DNA of 32,127 nt from Prevotellaceae bacterium (lineage in GTDB: Bacteria > Bacteroidota > Bacteroidia > Bacteroidales > UBA932): NCBI GenBank assembly GCA_031257315.1, contig JAIROW010000022.1, positions 1 to 32,127 of the forward strand, written 5' to 3'. The translations under genes were made by a program, and so were the position numbers. The notes under the pieces are model-generated. The model was not told the origin of the DNA, ran no database searches, and was given only the letters and a program-made list of their open reading frames with translations. Shown in pieces: positions 18,599 through 27,926 of this stretch; the stretch's first letter is position 1, and every line of letters starts with the position of its first letter.

Positions 18599-19271
18599 TT
18601 CTTGCGACTAATGAAATCAGTATCCTGTCTTCGAGCAGGGTATGTTTGTAGAGGTCAGATTCAAACAGAAAAATATCAATCAGCACGTCGCGACAGTTTT
18701 CGACTGTACATTCAGCGGGTAAATATTTGATTATGATGTTTTTCAAATCGTTCAGCGAAACGTTGATATTGCTGTGGTTGCTTTCGTAGTTTTTGATTCT
18801 GTATTTCGCGTTTTTTTCTTTTTTCAGAAGCGATTCGATGTATGGAAATACTTTTTCCTCCTCATAGTTAAAATGAGTGATAACTTCCTTTCTGTATTTT
18901 TCGCAGAATTTTTTCAGCATTTCACCGTTTTTCAGATGGCAGCAGTCAACCAAGTGCATAATTTTGTCGATAATTTTTGGCATACGTGTTTCAAGATAGT
19001 CCGTATGCGAATTGCGGAGGTATTTTATCAGGTCTTCCATCGGAATCTGCGACATCGAAAGCGCGTCGGGCGTGTAGTCGTCGAAAGTATAAAGGTTGCA
19101 AACCATCAGGAAAAACGAAACCGAAATTCCATGTTTTTCGCATACCTGTTTTACAGAACTTTCGCCAAGTCTGAGACCGATTTCAAAATACGGCAGGACA
19201 TACAGCAGCTGATAGTTTGCAAGTATCAAATCTGCCATTTTCATTTTTTCCGAAAACAAATAATGCTTCAT
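18573..19271 (-). CDS. Hemerythrin domain-containing protein
   Basis: Metal-ligand pattern: LRNSHTDYL, THFNYEEEKVFPYI, ESNHSNI, DLYKHTLLEDRIL. Confidence 0.88.
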   Translation of the reverse strand: MKHYLFSEKMKMADLILANYQLLYVLPYFEIGLRLGESSVKQVCEKHGISVSFFLMVCNLYTFDDYTPDALSMSQIPMEDLIKYLRNSHTDYLETRMPKIIDKIMHLVDCCHLKNGEMLKKFCEKYRKEVITHFNYEEEKVFPYIESLLKKEKNAKYRIKNYESNHSNINVSLNDLKNIIIKYLPAECTVENCRDVLIDIFLFESDLYKHTLLEDRILISLVARIENMFDGQ

Positions 19272-19274
19272 TTT

Positions 19275-19616
19275 TTACGTTTTGATTTTAGTTTGTTCTT
19301 TTTTACGTTTTGGAAACCAGCCTTTTTCGACACGTTTTCTCTGCTGAAAAAGTTCGCCGATACCCCAGAACGAGGAGCAGGCAAATACTCCGCATGATGC
19401 CGACAGAATTACGTTGTCGAAAAGCAGCGCTGCAACTGTTCCTCCAATACCCATCATCAAAAATACCCACCAGCATTTTACTCCAAAATAATATTCGCCC
19501 TTGATAACCAGAGGGTGAAAAAGTCCGATCAGCAAAAATGTAATCAGTCCGATAATAATTCCCGTCAAATTGCAGGTTTCTATAAATTGCGTCATACAAA
19601 AATTAACAAATATCAA
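19275..19616 (-). CDS. DUF4491-like small membrane protein
   Basis: GIIIGLITFLLIGLFHPLVIKGEYYFGVKCWWVFLMMGIGG...FWGIGELFQQRKRVEKGWFPKR matches my recollection of the DUF4491 signature. Confidence 0.8.
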   Translation of the reverse strand: MIFVNFCMTQFIETCNLTGIIIGLITFLLIGLFHPLVIKGEYYFGVKCWWVFLMMGIGGTVAALLFDNVILSASCGVFACSSFWGIGELFQQRKRVEKGWFPKRKKEQTKIKT

Positions 19617-19622
19617 TTAATA

Positions 19623-20981
19623 TCAATCAAGTCCTTTAAAATTTTTTCCGTTGTAAAAGTCAAGTATTTTAATGCGAAAAACATAATCGTATTTTGACTG
19701 AATCTGTTCCGAAAGCGCGTTTGTTACGGTAGTTTTTGCTTCGTTGTATTCGTAAACCGTCGATTTGCCCTGCTCGTATTTTTCCTGCGTATATTTCAGC
19801 GACAGCGACGCCGCTTCGACAGATTTGCTCGAAGCCCTGTATTTTTCCATTGCGGCAACGGCGTTTAAATACGCTGTATGTATTTCGCGGTAGAGCGTTT
19901 TTTTTACGCTTTCAAGCGCAAGCTGCTGATTGTCGATATTAAGCCGCGCGTTTCTTATCTGGTTTCGCACCGAAAAACGGTTGAATATCGGGATATTGAG
20001 GTTGAGGCTGACATATTCGCCGCCGTTGTTTTTCAGCTGATTTCCCAGCGATGCGTTTGTATAATCTTTTCCGTACATGTAGAAATAATTTGTTCCGTAA
20101 CCGGCGCTGAGGTTCAGCGTTGGAAAAAGTCCCGAACGGGCAATTCCGAGCGTTCTTTTAGCGCTTTCGAGCCTGTATTCCTGCTCTTTGACAACAGATT
20201 TCAGGGCAACGGCGTTATCAAAAACCGCGTCGGGTGGCGGAATGATGGCGAGACTGTCAAAAATAGCGTCAATTTCCATAATGCTGATATCGAACAGAGC
20301 CGGATTTTCGAGTTCAAGACTTTGGGCAAGGTCGAGCAGCGACAGTGCGACGCTGTTTTTCGCCTGTACCACCGAAAGCTCGTCCTTTGCTGTTTTTGCG
20401 TCCATTTCGGCTAACTGCGACTCAGGCACTCTGCCCGACTGTAACAGTATTTCTGTTCTTTCGCGCATGGTTTGCGTCAGTTTCAACTGTTCTTCGTTGA
20501 CTTTTAAAAGTTCTCTGTTCAGCAGCGCTTGAAGGAAGAGAGATGCTATGTTGAGAGCCAGATTTTCCTTTGCGCTTTCAAGGTTTTCGACGGCGCTCAT
20601 CAGGTCAAACCTGCTTTTTTCTATTTCATTTCCAATTCGGAAACCTGTAAACAGGGGCATTGAACTGCTTATCGACAGGCTGGTGTTCGACTGCGTGCTG
20701 TTTTCGTACAAACCGCTTCGCGTCTGCGTCCGTCCGAAATTCCAGTTTTGACCCGTTCCGGCATTAAGGTTGGGCAAACGGCTGTTTCGAGCTGTATTCA
20801 AATCTGTTTCAGCGCTTTCGCGGCTTAGATCTTTCTGTTTTATAACAATATTATTGCTGATGGCATAACGGATACATTCCTCCAGCGTCCACTGTTTGAC
20901 GGCAACCTGATTCTGGGCATTTGACGCGCAAACTGTCAGTACAGATACAAGAAAAAAAACGGCAATTTTCGACTGTTTCAT
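19623..20981 (-). CDS. TolC-family outer membrane efflux protein
   Basis: WTLEECIRYAISNNIVIKQKDL, PNLNAGTGQNWNFGRTQTRSG, LNLNIPIFNRFSVRNQIRNARLN, EKYEQGKSTVYEYNEAKT. Confidence 0.95.
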   Translation of the reverse strand: MKQSKIAVFFLVSVLTVCASNAQNQVAVKQWTLEECIRYAISNNIVIKQKDLSRESAETDLNTARNSRLPNLNAGTGQNWNFGRTQTRSGLYENSTQSNTSLSISSSMPLFTGFRIGNEIEKSRFDLMSAVENLESAKENLALNIASLFLQALLNRELLKVNEEQLKLTQTMRERTEILLQSGRVPESQLAEMDAKTAKDELSVVQAKNSVALSLLDLAQSLELENPALFDISIMEIDAIFDSLAIIPPPDAVFDNAVALKSVVKEQEYRLESAKRTLGIARSGLFPTLNLSAGYGTNYFYMYGKDYTNASLGNQLKNNGGEYVSLNLNIPIFNRFSVRNQIRNARLNIDNQQLALESVKKTLYREIHTAYLNAVAAMEKYRASSKSVEAASLSLKYTQEKYEQGKSTVYEYNEAKTTVTNALSEQIQSKYDYVFRIKILDFYNGKNFKGLD

Positions 20982-20990
20982 CGGTATATT

Positions 20991-22115
20991 CTATTTTTTA
21001 TCTGTTATAACATTTCCTCTCACTTTGTCTTCGGCTGTCAAACCGTTTTTGACTTCGATGTTTACGCCGTCCGACAAACCGATTTCCACATGACGTTTTT
21101 CAAATGTCTGAACTGGTATTTCATCTTTCAGAATATATACAAACGACGAATCGCCCTTAAATTCGAGAGTATTTTCGGGAACGGAAAGCACGCTGTCTGC
21201 CCGTGCAAGTATGATTTCGGCGTTAGCGCTGTAACCAGCCCTGATAAAAACGCCCTCTTTCAACTGCGTTGCCGCCTTGATTTCAAACTGGTTGGCGCCG
21301 CTGGTTTCTATTCCTTTGGGCGAAATATATTCGAGTATCGCGTCCAGCTTAACGTCCTGCAAAGCGCCGATTGTGAGCGTCATTGTCATGCCCTCGCTTA
21401 TGCGCCCGACTTCGGTTTCATCGACGTTGCCAATAAAAATCATGTCGTTCATGTTGGCGACAATCGCAATTGTTGTGCCGTCGTTAAACGTGTTCGACTG
21501 TATCACCGAATTTCCTACTTTGACCGGAACGTCGAGAATCAGCCCGCCGATAGTGGAGCGGATAAGCGTACTGCTGTATTTTGCCGTGCGTTCCGATATT
21601 CCTTCCTTTATTATTTGCAGCGCATCTTTTGCCGTTTCGCTGTTTTCGCGGGCGGTTTTGCAGGCTGTTTCAGAACGTTCGTATTCTTCTTTTGTTACAA
21701 TTCCTTTGGCAAACAGTTTTTTTTGACGCTCAAAATCCTGCGTTGCCTGCGTAAGGTCTATTTCGGCGCTTCGCAGACGCGATTCTGCGTTGTTGAGCGA
21801 AGCAACGTCGGGAATTACCTTTACTTTTGCAATAACTTCTCCGGCGGCAACTTTCTGTCCTGCTTCCCTGTAAACTTCGGCTACAATTCCCGATATTTGA
21901 GGTTTTATAAGGATTTCGTCGCGGGGCGAAATTTTTCCTGTAATAATCGTGCTTTTCTTTATATTTTCCTTTTTTGGCGATACCGTTTCGTATATCAGCT
22001 GTTTGGGTTTCGATTTGCTGTAAAGAAAGTAAAATGTCCAGCCTATCAGGAAAACAACTGTTCCAAGGACAATAAATTTTAATATTTTTTTCATCTGTAT
22101 ATATGTATTTTTCAA
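20991..22115 (-). CDS. HlyD/MacA-type efflux periplasmic adaptor
   Basis: ISPRDEILIKPQISGIVAEVYREAGQKVAAGEVIAKVKV biotinyl-lipoyl-like, coiled-coil hairpin, IRSTIGGLILDVPVKVGNSV. Probable start MKKILKF downstream of the ORF start. Confidence 0.93.
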   Translation of the reverse strand: MKNTYIQMKKILKFIVLGTVVFLIGWTFYFLYSKSKPKQLIYETVSPKKENIKKSTIITGKISPRDEILIKPQISGIVAEVYREAGQKVAAGEVIAKVKVIPDVASLNNAESRLRSAEIDLTQATQDFERQKKLFAKGIVTKEEYERSETACKTARENSETAKDALQIIKEGISERTAKYSSTLIRSTIGGLILDVPVKVGNSVIQSNTFNDGTTIAIVANMNDMIFIGNVDETEVGRISEGMTMTLTIGALQDVKLDAILEYISPKGIETSGANQFEIKAATQLKEGVFIRAGYSANAEIILARADSVLSVPENTLEFKGDSSFVYILKDEIPVQTFEKRHVEIGLSDGVNIEVKNGLTAEDKVRGNVITDKK

Positions 22116-22173
22116 TTATTAATTTTAATAGATATTATGTAATTCTATACATTTTGCGTTATATTTTATCGCA

Positions 22174-22181
22174 CAAAGGTA
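22174..22181 (-). promoter_or_regulatory. Possible -7 element (TACCTTTG) for the HlyD-TolC-DUF4491-hemerythrin-LuxR gene run
   Basis: Minus-strand TAnnTTTG match about 60 nt upstream of the HlyD start; no matching -33 found. Confidence 0.4.
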
Positions 22182-22226
22182 GAAAAATAATTGTTATGCG
22201 TTCGTATTTTTATAATTCAATATTTT

Positions 22227-23477
22227 TTATTCTTCCGACAGAGCTTCTATCGGTTTGATTTTCATGGTTCGAAACGCTGGACCAAGTCCGGCAAAAGTGC
22301 CGAATATTATTATAATAAGGGCAGCGACAATGGCAATGGAGAAGTTAATTTGAAAAACTGTCGCGCCGCTGCTGTTTTCGCTGTTCGCTGCATCGACAAT
22401 TTGCAGAACAAGCACGGCAAACGATATTCCCAGAAATCCGGCAATAGCCGTTATTGTAAAACTTTCGCTGATTATCTGCATCATAATGGAAACCGGACGC
22501 GCCCCGATTGCGCGTCGTATGCCTATTTCCTGCGTCCGTTCGCGCACGGTTACAAGCATTATGTTGCTTACGCCGATAATGCCGGCAAACAGCGTTCCCA
22601 AGCCTACAATCCATGCCAGAATATTGACGCCGAGAAATAGGTTGTTTACCTGTTTGAATATTGTTTCGAGGTTGAACGCATTGACAGCCTGTTTGTCGTG
22701 AGGCGCAATGCTGTGGTTGATTTTCAGAATGGTTTCTACCTGTTGCTGAACTTCGCTTACGGCAACGCCCTGTCTGGCGGTTATGCAGCACATGTCAACA
22801 ATGTCGCCGTAGTTGTATATTTTTTGCATTGTGGTAAATGGAATGGTAATGGTTTCGCGCTTGTCGCCGCCGAAACTGATATTGTCGCTGCCTTCGCCCA
22901 CGCCTGTAACTTTGTAGTAAACGCCGTCGAGGCAGATTTCCTTTCCAACAGGGTCTTCGCCGTGCATGAAAAGAGTTTCGTAAACGCGCGAGCCGATAAA
23001 GCAGACTTTACGATGTTCGATAATGTCGAGGTCGTTCAGGTAGCGTCCGAACGATGTTTTGATTTTGTCGATTTTACTGTAATTGGCATAATTTCCCTGA
23101 ATGTAAAACGTTCCCTTTTTGTCGCCGCGCACGCCGTTATCTGTTCTTGGCGACGACGGTTCGAGTACCGGCGATATTTCGTCGTAGCCTCTGACTTTGT
23201 TTCTGATTATTTCGACGTCGCGGTTGTTGATGCGCCACCAGCGTCCCTTGCGGAAACCTTTGTAAGGTTCGCCGGTTTTGCCGCCCCATACTATGCACGA
23301 ATTGGTTGCATAGCCTCCAACATTTTTCATTATCAGCGCTTCAAGCCCGCGTCCGCCGCCAATAAGGGCAATCAGCATGAATATTCCCCAAAATACTCCA
23401 AAAGCCGTAAGTATGCTGCGGGTTTTGTTGCGGCTTATGGTTATCAGTATTTCGTTCCATCTGTCCAAATCAAACAT
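22227..23477 (-). CDS. MacB/FtsX-type ABC transporter permease (no ATPase domain)
   Basis: ITISRNKTRSILTAFGVFWGIFMLIALIGGGRG N-terminus; GVSNIMLVTVRERTQEIGIRRAIGARP FtsX motif. Confidence 0.93.
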   Translation of the reverse strand: MFDLDRWNEILITISRNKTRSILTAFGVFWGIFMLIALIGGGRGLEALIMKNVGGYATNSCIVWGGKTGEPYKGFRKGRWWRINNRDVEIIRNKVRGYDEISPVLEPSSPRTDNGVRGDKKGTFYIQGNYANYSKIDKIKTSFGRYLNDLDIIEHRKVCFIGSRVYETLFMHGEDPVGKEICLDGVYYKVTGVGEGSDNISFGGDKRETITIPFTTMQKIYNYGDIVDMCCITARQGVAVSEVQQQVETILKINHSIAPHDKQAVNAFNLETIFKQVNNLFLGVNILAWIVGLGTLFAGIIGVSNIMLVTVRERTQEIGIRRAIGARPVSIMMQIISESFTITAIAGFLGISFAVLVLQIVDAANSENSSGATVFQINFSIAIVAALIIIIFGTFAGLGPAFRTMKIKPIEALSEE

Positions 23478-23601
23478 ATTTATTTTTCTATAGTTTTTGT
23501 CTGTAATTTATATATATACAATATTATTGCGGTCAGTGTTCACTGCCGTCTGTATATTCTGTTGTAAGTTTATTTAGTAATATAGTTACTGAAAATTTTT
23601 T

Positions 23602-24765
23602 TCATTTATGTCTGTTATATTCTTTGCCGTTTCTGTCAATCTGTATTATTTTTCCATTCAGTGATACGGTTGCATATCCGCCTGAAAAATACTCTGATAC
23701 GCTTCCATATATCAGAGGAATGACCTCCTTGCCGGTTTTGTCGATAAATCCCCACTTGCCGTTTAGCTGCACGTGCGCCAGTCCTTCCGAAAATCTGTCG
23801 GCATAATCGTATTTAAAAGGAATGGTTTCTTTGCCGGTTTTGTCGATATATCCGTATTTTCCGTTCAGTTTTACATTCGACAGTCCTTCCGAAAAGCAGC
23901 TGGCTTTGTCGTATATGAATTGAATAATTTCTTTGCCCGATTTGTCGATAAACCCCCACTTGCCGTTAAGTTTTACAATCGCCAGACCTTCCGAAAAAAA
24001 GCCTGCGCCATCGTATTTCAGCGGAACAATTTCTTTGCCCGATTTGTCAACGTATCCGTATTTACCGTTGAGAATTGCAATTGCAAATCCACTGTTGAAG
24101 GGACTGACGCCGTCATATTTCGGCGGGACAGTTTCTTTGCCCGATTTGTCAACAAATCCAAGTTTGCCGTCCAGCTCGGCAACGAATATGTTTTTGTGAA
24201 ATGATTTCACAATATCGTATTTCAGCAGAGCGGTTTCTCTGCCTTTTTTGTTGATAAATCTCCATTTTCCGTCATATATTACAGGCGCGACCCCTTTTGA
24301 AAAATGGTGTGCATGACCATATTCCAGCGCGATAACTTCTTTGCCGGTTTTGTCGATATAGCCCCATTTGCCGTTCAGTTTCACCGCTGCCCGTCCTTCG
24401 TGAAAACTGTTGGCATGGCTATATTTCAGCGGAATAACCTCTTTGCCGGTTTTGTCGATAAACCCCCAGCTGTGATCCTGCTCGGCAACCGCCAGACCTT
24501 CACGAAAATATTCCACATGATCATATCGGGGTTCGATTATTTCTCTGCCGCTTTTATCAATAAACCCCCATTTTGCATGTAATCTCACCGCCGCCATTCC
24601 TTCATGAAAAGATTTAATTTCATCGTACAGCGGTTTAACGATTTCTTTGCCCGTTCTGTCGATAAACCCTCTTTTACCGTGCGGTTTCAGCGCTTCGAGG
24701 CGCTGCGCCGGCAGCGTGTTTGCACATATTATTGCTGCTACTGCAACTGTTAATACCCGTTTCAT
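23602..24765 (-). CDS. WG-repeat (KWG) protein with signal peptide
   Basis: Roughly 23-aa tandem repeats 'F.EGLA.VKLNGKWGFIDKSGKEIIPLKYD.A' through the whole mature protein. Confidence 0.95.
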   Translation of the reverse strand: MKRVLTVAVAAIICANTLPAQRLEALKPHGKRGFIDRTGKEIVKPLYDEIKSFHEGMAAVRLHAKWGFIDKSGREIIEPRYDHVEYFREGLAVAEQDHSWGFIDKTGKEVIPLKYSHANSFHEGRAAVKLNGKWGYIDKTGKEVIALEYGHAHHFSKGVAPVIYDGKWRFINKKGRETALLKYDIVKSFHKNIFVAELDGKLGFVDKSGKETVPPKYDGVSPFNSGFAIAILNGKYGYVDKSGKEIVPLKYDGAGFFSEGLAIVKLNGKWGFIDKSGKEIIQFIYDKASCFSEGLSNVKLNGKYGYIDKTGKETIPFKYDYADRFSEGLAHVQLNGKWGFIDKTGKEVIPLIYGSVSEYFSGGYATVSLNGKIIQIDRNGKEYNRHK

Positions 24766-25015
24766 ACTGTTATATATTTTTTAATAATTTGACTGTTATA
24801 GCCTTTTATATTCCTGTTTTTTTCAGTTTCAAAAATCTCCATTCACTTTCGACTTATTTGATAACATAATTAATATTCAATTTTTTGTCTGCAAATATAC
24901 GTAAAATTTTTGAAATACGCATATAAATGTTTACATAACCGAAATATTAGATTTTTTTATTCATGTTAAAAAACAAAATGACTGGATTTCTGTTAAAAAA
25001 CAATCTTTGAGAGAG

Positions 25016-25089
25016 TGACTCCGACAGGACTCAAACCTGTGACCTACAGAACCGGAATCTGTCGTTCTATTCAACTGAACTACGGAGCC
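25016..25089 (-). tRNA. tRNA-Arg (anticodon CCG)
   Basis: GGCTCCG TA GTTC-AGTTGAATA-GAAC G ACAGA-TTCCGGT-TCTGT AGGTC ACAGG-TTTGAGT-CCTGT CGGAGTC A: complete cloverleaf, 3' CCA not encoded. Confidence 0.96.
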
Positions 25090-25103
25090 GTTAAAATATG
25101 CCG

Positions 25104-25134
25104 CAAAGCTATATAAAAATTTTCATATATCAAA
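25104..25134 (-). promoter_or_regulatory. tRNA-Arg promoter TTTG-N19-TAGCTTTG
   Basis: Plus strand CAAAGCTA (25104-25111), 19 nt, CAAA (25131-25134), immediately upstream of the tRNA. Confidence 0.75.
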
Positions 25135-25158
25135 TAATTTATTTTAAAACGTCTGTTA

Positions 25159-25983
25159 TTAAAGAATATACGTTTTTACAAAGCACGAAATTTTGGGTAC
25201 AGAATCAACGAATCTGTCATTTTGAGACTTTTCGCGAAACAGTCCGAAAACGCTTGCTCCGCTTCCGCTCATCGACGCATATACCGCCCCGTGCCGGTAC
25301 ATCTGATTTTTAATTTCGGCAATCGGCGGATATTTTGCAAAAACGCTTTCTTCAAAATCATTTTTCAGACGGTCTTTCCATTTTTCAGGAGGCGTCAGTA
25401 CCGTTTCAAAAACGTCGTATTCGGCATGTTTCGGAAACGTCGCGCCGTATGCGTTTCCAGTATCTATGTGTATATCGGGCTTGACGATTGTCAGATACAG
25501 CCCCGACAGGTCAAGAGCAAGAGGTTCAAGAATTTCGCCCCTTCCCGAAGCTTTCGACGGAATATTGTCGATAAAAAAAGCGCAGTCGCTGCCTATCTGT
25601 ACGGCTATGGTTTTCAGCTGTTCGGGCAAAAGTCCGAGACCAAAAATCCGGTTCAGCGAAATCAGTGTAAACGAAGCGTCGGACGAGCCTCCGCCCAAGC
25701 CTGCGCCCGACGGAATAATTTTGTGCAGATGTATGGCGACGGGAGGCAATCCGTATTCCTTTTCCATTATGCGAAAGGCTTTTACGCATAAATTTTTTTC
25801 TGTCGGAGAATTTATTTCAATGCCTGTCATGTCGAACGAAAATCTGTCGGATTCGACAATTTCCAGTATGTCCGTCAAGCCTGCAACAGGGAAAAATACG
25901 GTTTTTATATTGTGAAAGCCGTCGTCGCGTTTTTCGACAACATTCAGCCCTATATTTATTTTTGCGTTGGGAAAAGTAACCAT
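25159..25983 (-). CDS. ispE: 4-diphosphocytidyl-2-C-methyl-D-erythritol kinase
   Basis: PNAKINIGLNVVEKRDDGFHNIKTVFFPV, IPSGAGLGGGSSDASFTLISLN (GHMP ATP-binding), SMSGSGASVFGLF. Confidence 0.97.
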   Translation of the reverse strand: MVTFPNAKINIGLNVVEKRDDGFHNIKTVFFPVAGLTDILEIVESDRFSFDMTGIEINSPTEKNLCVKAFRIMEKEYGLPPVAIHLHKIIPSGAGLGGGSSDASFTLISLNRIFGLGLLPEQLKTIAVQIGSDCAFFIDNIPSKASGRGEILEPLALDLSGLYLTIVKPDIHIDTGNAYGATFPKHAEYDVFETVLTPPEKWKDRLKNDFEESVFAKYPPIAEIKNQMYRHGAVYASMSGSGASVFGLFREKSQNDRFVDSVPKISCFVKTYIL

Positions 25984-25985
25984 CG

Positions 25986-26603
25986 TTAATGAAAATGCGG
26001 GTTTAAAAGCTGTTTTATAAAAATAACATATATATCTTTATTGATAATCAGAGGATAAAACAGCCCGAAAAGCGAACCGTAAAAATGAGCGCCGTGGTCG
26101 ATACGGTCGCCGTTCCGTTTACTCATATAGCTGGAATAAACCAGAAACAGAACGCCGAATATTATGCCCGGACAGGGAATAATAAAAATCATTATGAGAG
26201 ACCACGGGTTGAGCAGTATCGAGAAAAAAATAATTGCCGAAACTGCTCCCGATGCGCCCAGACTTGCATATTGAGTGTTGTTCCTGTGTTTCACCGTATT
26301 GTGAATCGACGAAAACAGTACTGCTCCGAAATACAGCGTAAAAAAATGCAGTACAGGAAAAGGCGTCAAAAGTTCCATGCTGCTGTACGCAAAACTACCA
26401 AACGACCACAGGGCTATCATGTTGAAAAGCAGATGCACCCAGTCGGCATGAATAAAAGCGTGAGTAACAAGTCTGTACCACTGATTGTTTCGCAGCATTA
26501 TATAAGGATACAGAACTGCCTCGCTCATAAATTTTCGGTTTTGAAACGCAATAATGCTTGCTCCCACCGTAACGGCAGCCAGTAATGTGTGCGGATTTGT
26601 CAT
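25986..26603 (-). CDS. Rhomboid-family intramembrane serine protease
   Basis: HAFIHADWVHLLFNMIALWSFG, catalytic Ser in LGASGAVSA and His in DHGAHFYGSLFG. Confidence 0.93.
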   Translation of the reverse strand: MTNPHTLLAAVTVGASIIAFQNRKFMSEAVLYPYIMLRNNQWYRLVTHAFIHADWVHLLFNMIALWSFGSFAYSSMELLTPFPVLHFFTLYFGAVLFSSIHNTVKHRNNTQYASLGASGAVSAIIFFSILLNPWSLIMIFIIPCPGIIFGVLFLVYSSYMSKRNGDRIDHGAHFYGSLFGLFYPLIINKDIYVIFIKQLLNPHFH

Positions 26604-26616
26604 TTTATTCTGTTGT

Positions 26617-27873
26617 TTATTTGTATGTAAACCATTTTATTAATTCTTTAAAGGACGCTTTTTTACCGTACATAAGTATTCCGACCCTGTAAATGCGGGA
26701 CGCGACGTAGCACATAAACACAAAAGTCAGCACAAGAACCGAAATTGAAAGAATTATTTGCCACGTCGGAACGCCAAAGGGAATCCGTGCTATCATTACA
26801 ATTGGAGATGTAAACGGAATTATTGACGTCCAGAACGACAGTTCGCTTTCGGGATAGCGGATAACATGACTCATCACTATCATTAAGGCAATAACAAGCG
26901 GAATGGTTATTGGCAGCGACAGTTGCTGGGTTTCGCTTTCGGCTTCGACAGCCGAGCCTACCGCCGCAAACATCGATGCGTAAAGAAAATATCCGAGAAC
27001 AAAATAAATCAGAAACGGCAGAAACAAATCAAAAGAAATCGGGGCTGTAAACTGTGAAATCATACTGTTTTCAGCTTCGCCGACAAAGGGCTGAATAAAT
27101 CCGTAATAAAAAATTACTACAAGCACAATCCACATCATAAACTGCACCAGCCCGACCATCGCTATGCCGATAATTTTTCCCGACATCAGTTGAAATGGTC
27201 GAACCGACGATATAAGTATTTCAATTATTCTGCCCGATTTTTCTTCAATCACCCCGCGCATTACCATCATTCCAAACATCAGAACGAACATATAGATTAT
27301 AAAACCGGCGGCGTATGAAACCCCGATTGCCCCAAATGTGTTTGTTTCCCTGTCGGTTTCGTCCTTTTCCCATTTTATGGTTTTGACTGATATGTTTGTA
27401 TGCACGTCGGCAAGTATTTTATCCAGATTTTCAATATTATACTCTCTGAGTTTAATTTGCTCTACCGTAGAATTTATACAGGAACTGACATATCGCTGCA
27501 AGTCTATACTTACCGGTTTTTTTGAATAAAACGTGCAGCCTGTCGGGTAGCTGGCTTTTTCGCCTTCGACACAGGCAATTACAGTATTGTCGGAGGCGAA
27601 GTATTTAGCTTTCAGGACTTCAACCGGTTCGGGTTCTATAATTTCAAATTTGAACGAGCCGCTGTTCGATATAAACACTCCCACGAGAGCAGTATTATCA
27701 ACAATTTTCACTTCGGTGTCTTTTTGCTCGCCGCCACTGGTGGTCGTAAGTTTGACAGAAATAAACATCGAACCTGCAATAAGTAAGGGAGTTAGAATGG
27801 TTGTAATTATAAAGGATTTTTTCTGTACCCTTGTTAAAAACTCTCTTCCTACTATCAACATTATATTTCTCAT
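26617..27873 (-). CDS. ABC-2-type transporter permease (start corrected from 27903 to 27873 or 27861)
   Basis: MLIVGREFLTRVQKKSFIITTILTPLLIAG, GVIEEKSGRIIEILISSVRPFQLMSGKIIGIAMVGLVQF. A promoter -7 element at 27891-27898 lies inside the longer ORF. Confidence 0.88.
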   Translation of the reverse strand: MRNIMLIVGREFLTRVQKKSFIITTILTPLLIAGSMFISVKLTTTSGGEQKDTEVKIVDNTALVGVFISNSGSFKFEIIEPEPVEVLKAKYFASDNTVIACVEGEKASYPTGCTFYSKKPVSIDLQRYVSSCINSTVEQIKLREYNIENLDKILADVHTNISVKTIKWEKDETDRETNTFGAIGVSYAAGFIIYMFVLMFGMMVMRGVIEEKSGRIIEILISSVRPFQLMSGKIIGIAMVGLVQFMMWIVLVVIFYYGFIQPFVGEAENSMISQFTAPISFDLFLPFLIYFVLGYFLYASMFAAVGSAVEAESETQQLSLPITIPLVIALMIVMSHVIRYPESELSFWTSIIPFTSPIVMIARIPFGVPTWQIILSISVLVLTFVFMCYVASRIYRVGILMYGKKASFKELIKWFTYK

Positions 27874-27890
27874 AAATTCACAAATTTTTG

Positions 27891-27921
27891 CAAAGGTAGC
27901 CATGTTTTTCGGTTTGGCAAA
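27891..27921 (-). promoter_or_regulatory. Promoter TTTG-N19-TACCTTTG for the ABC permease
   Basis: CAAAGGTA (27891-27898) and CAAA (27918-27921) on the plus strand. Confidence 0.75.
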
Positions 27922-27926
27922 ATTTT

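Noticed and set aside
21090-22082. 330-aa plus-strand ORF over the HlyD-type adaptor, and 289-aa ORF 22698-23567 over the permease
   Set aside because: Phe/Cys-rich antisense translations of conserved transporter genes, no domain signature.
23773-24204. Plus-strand repetitive ORFs (FARFVDKPPLAVKFYNRQ...)
   Set aside because: Antisense translation of the WG-repeat gene; repetition comes from the sense-strand repeats.
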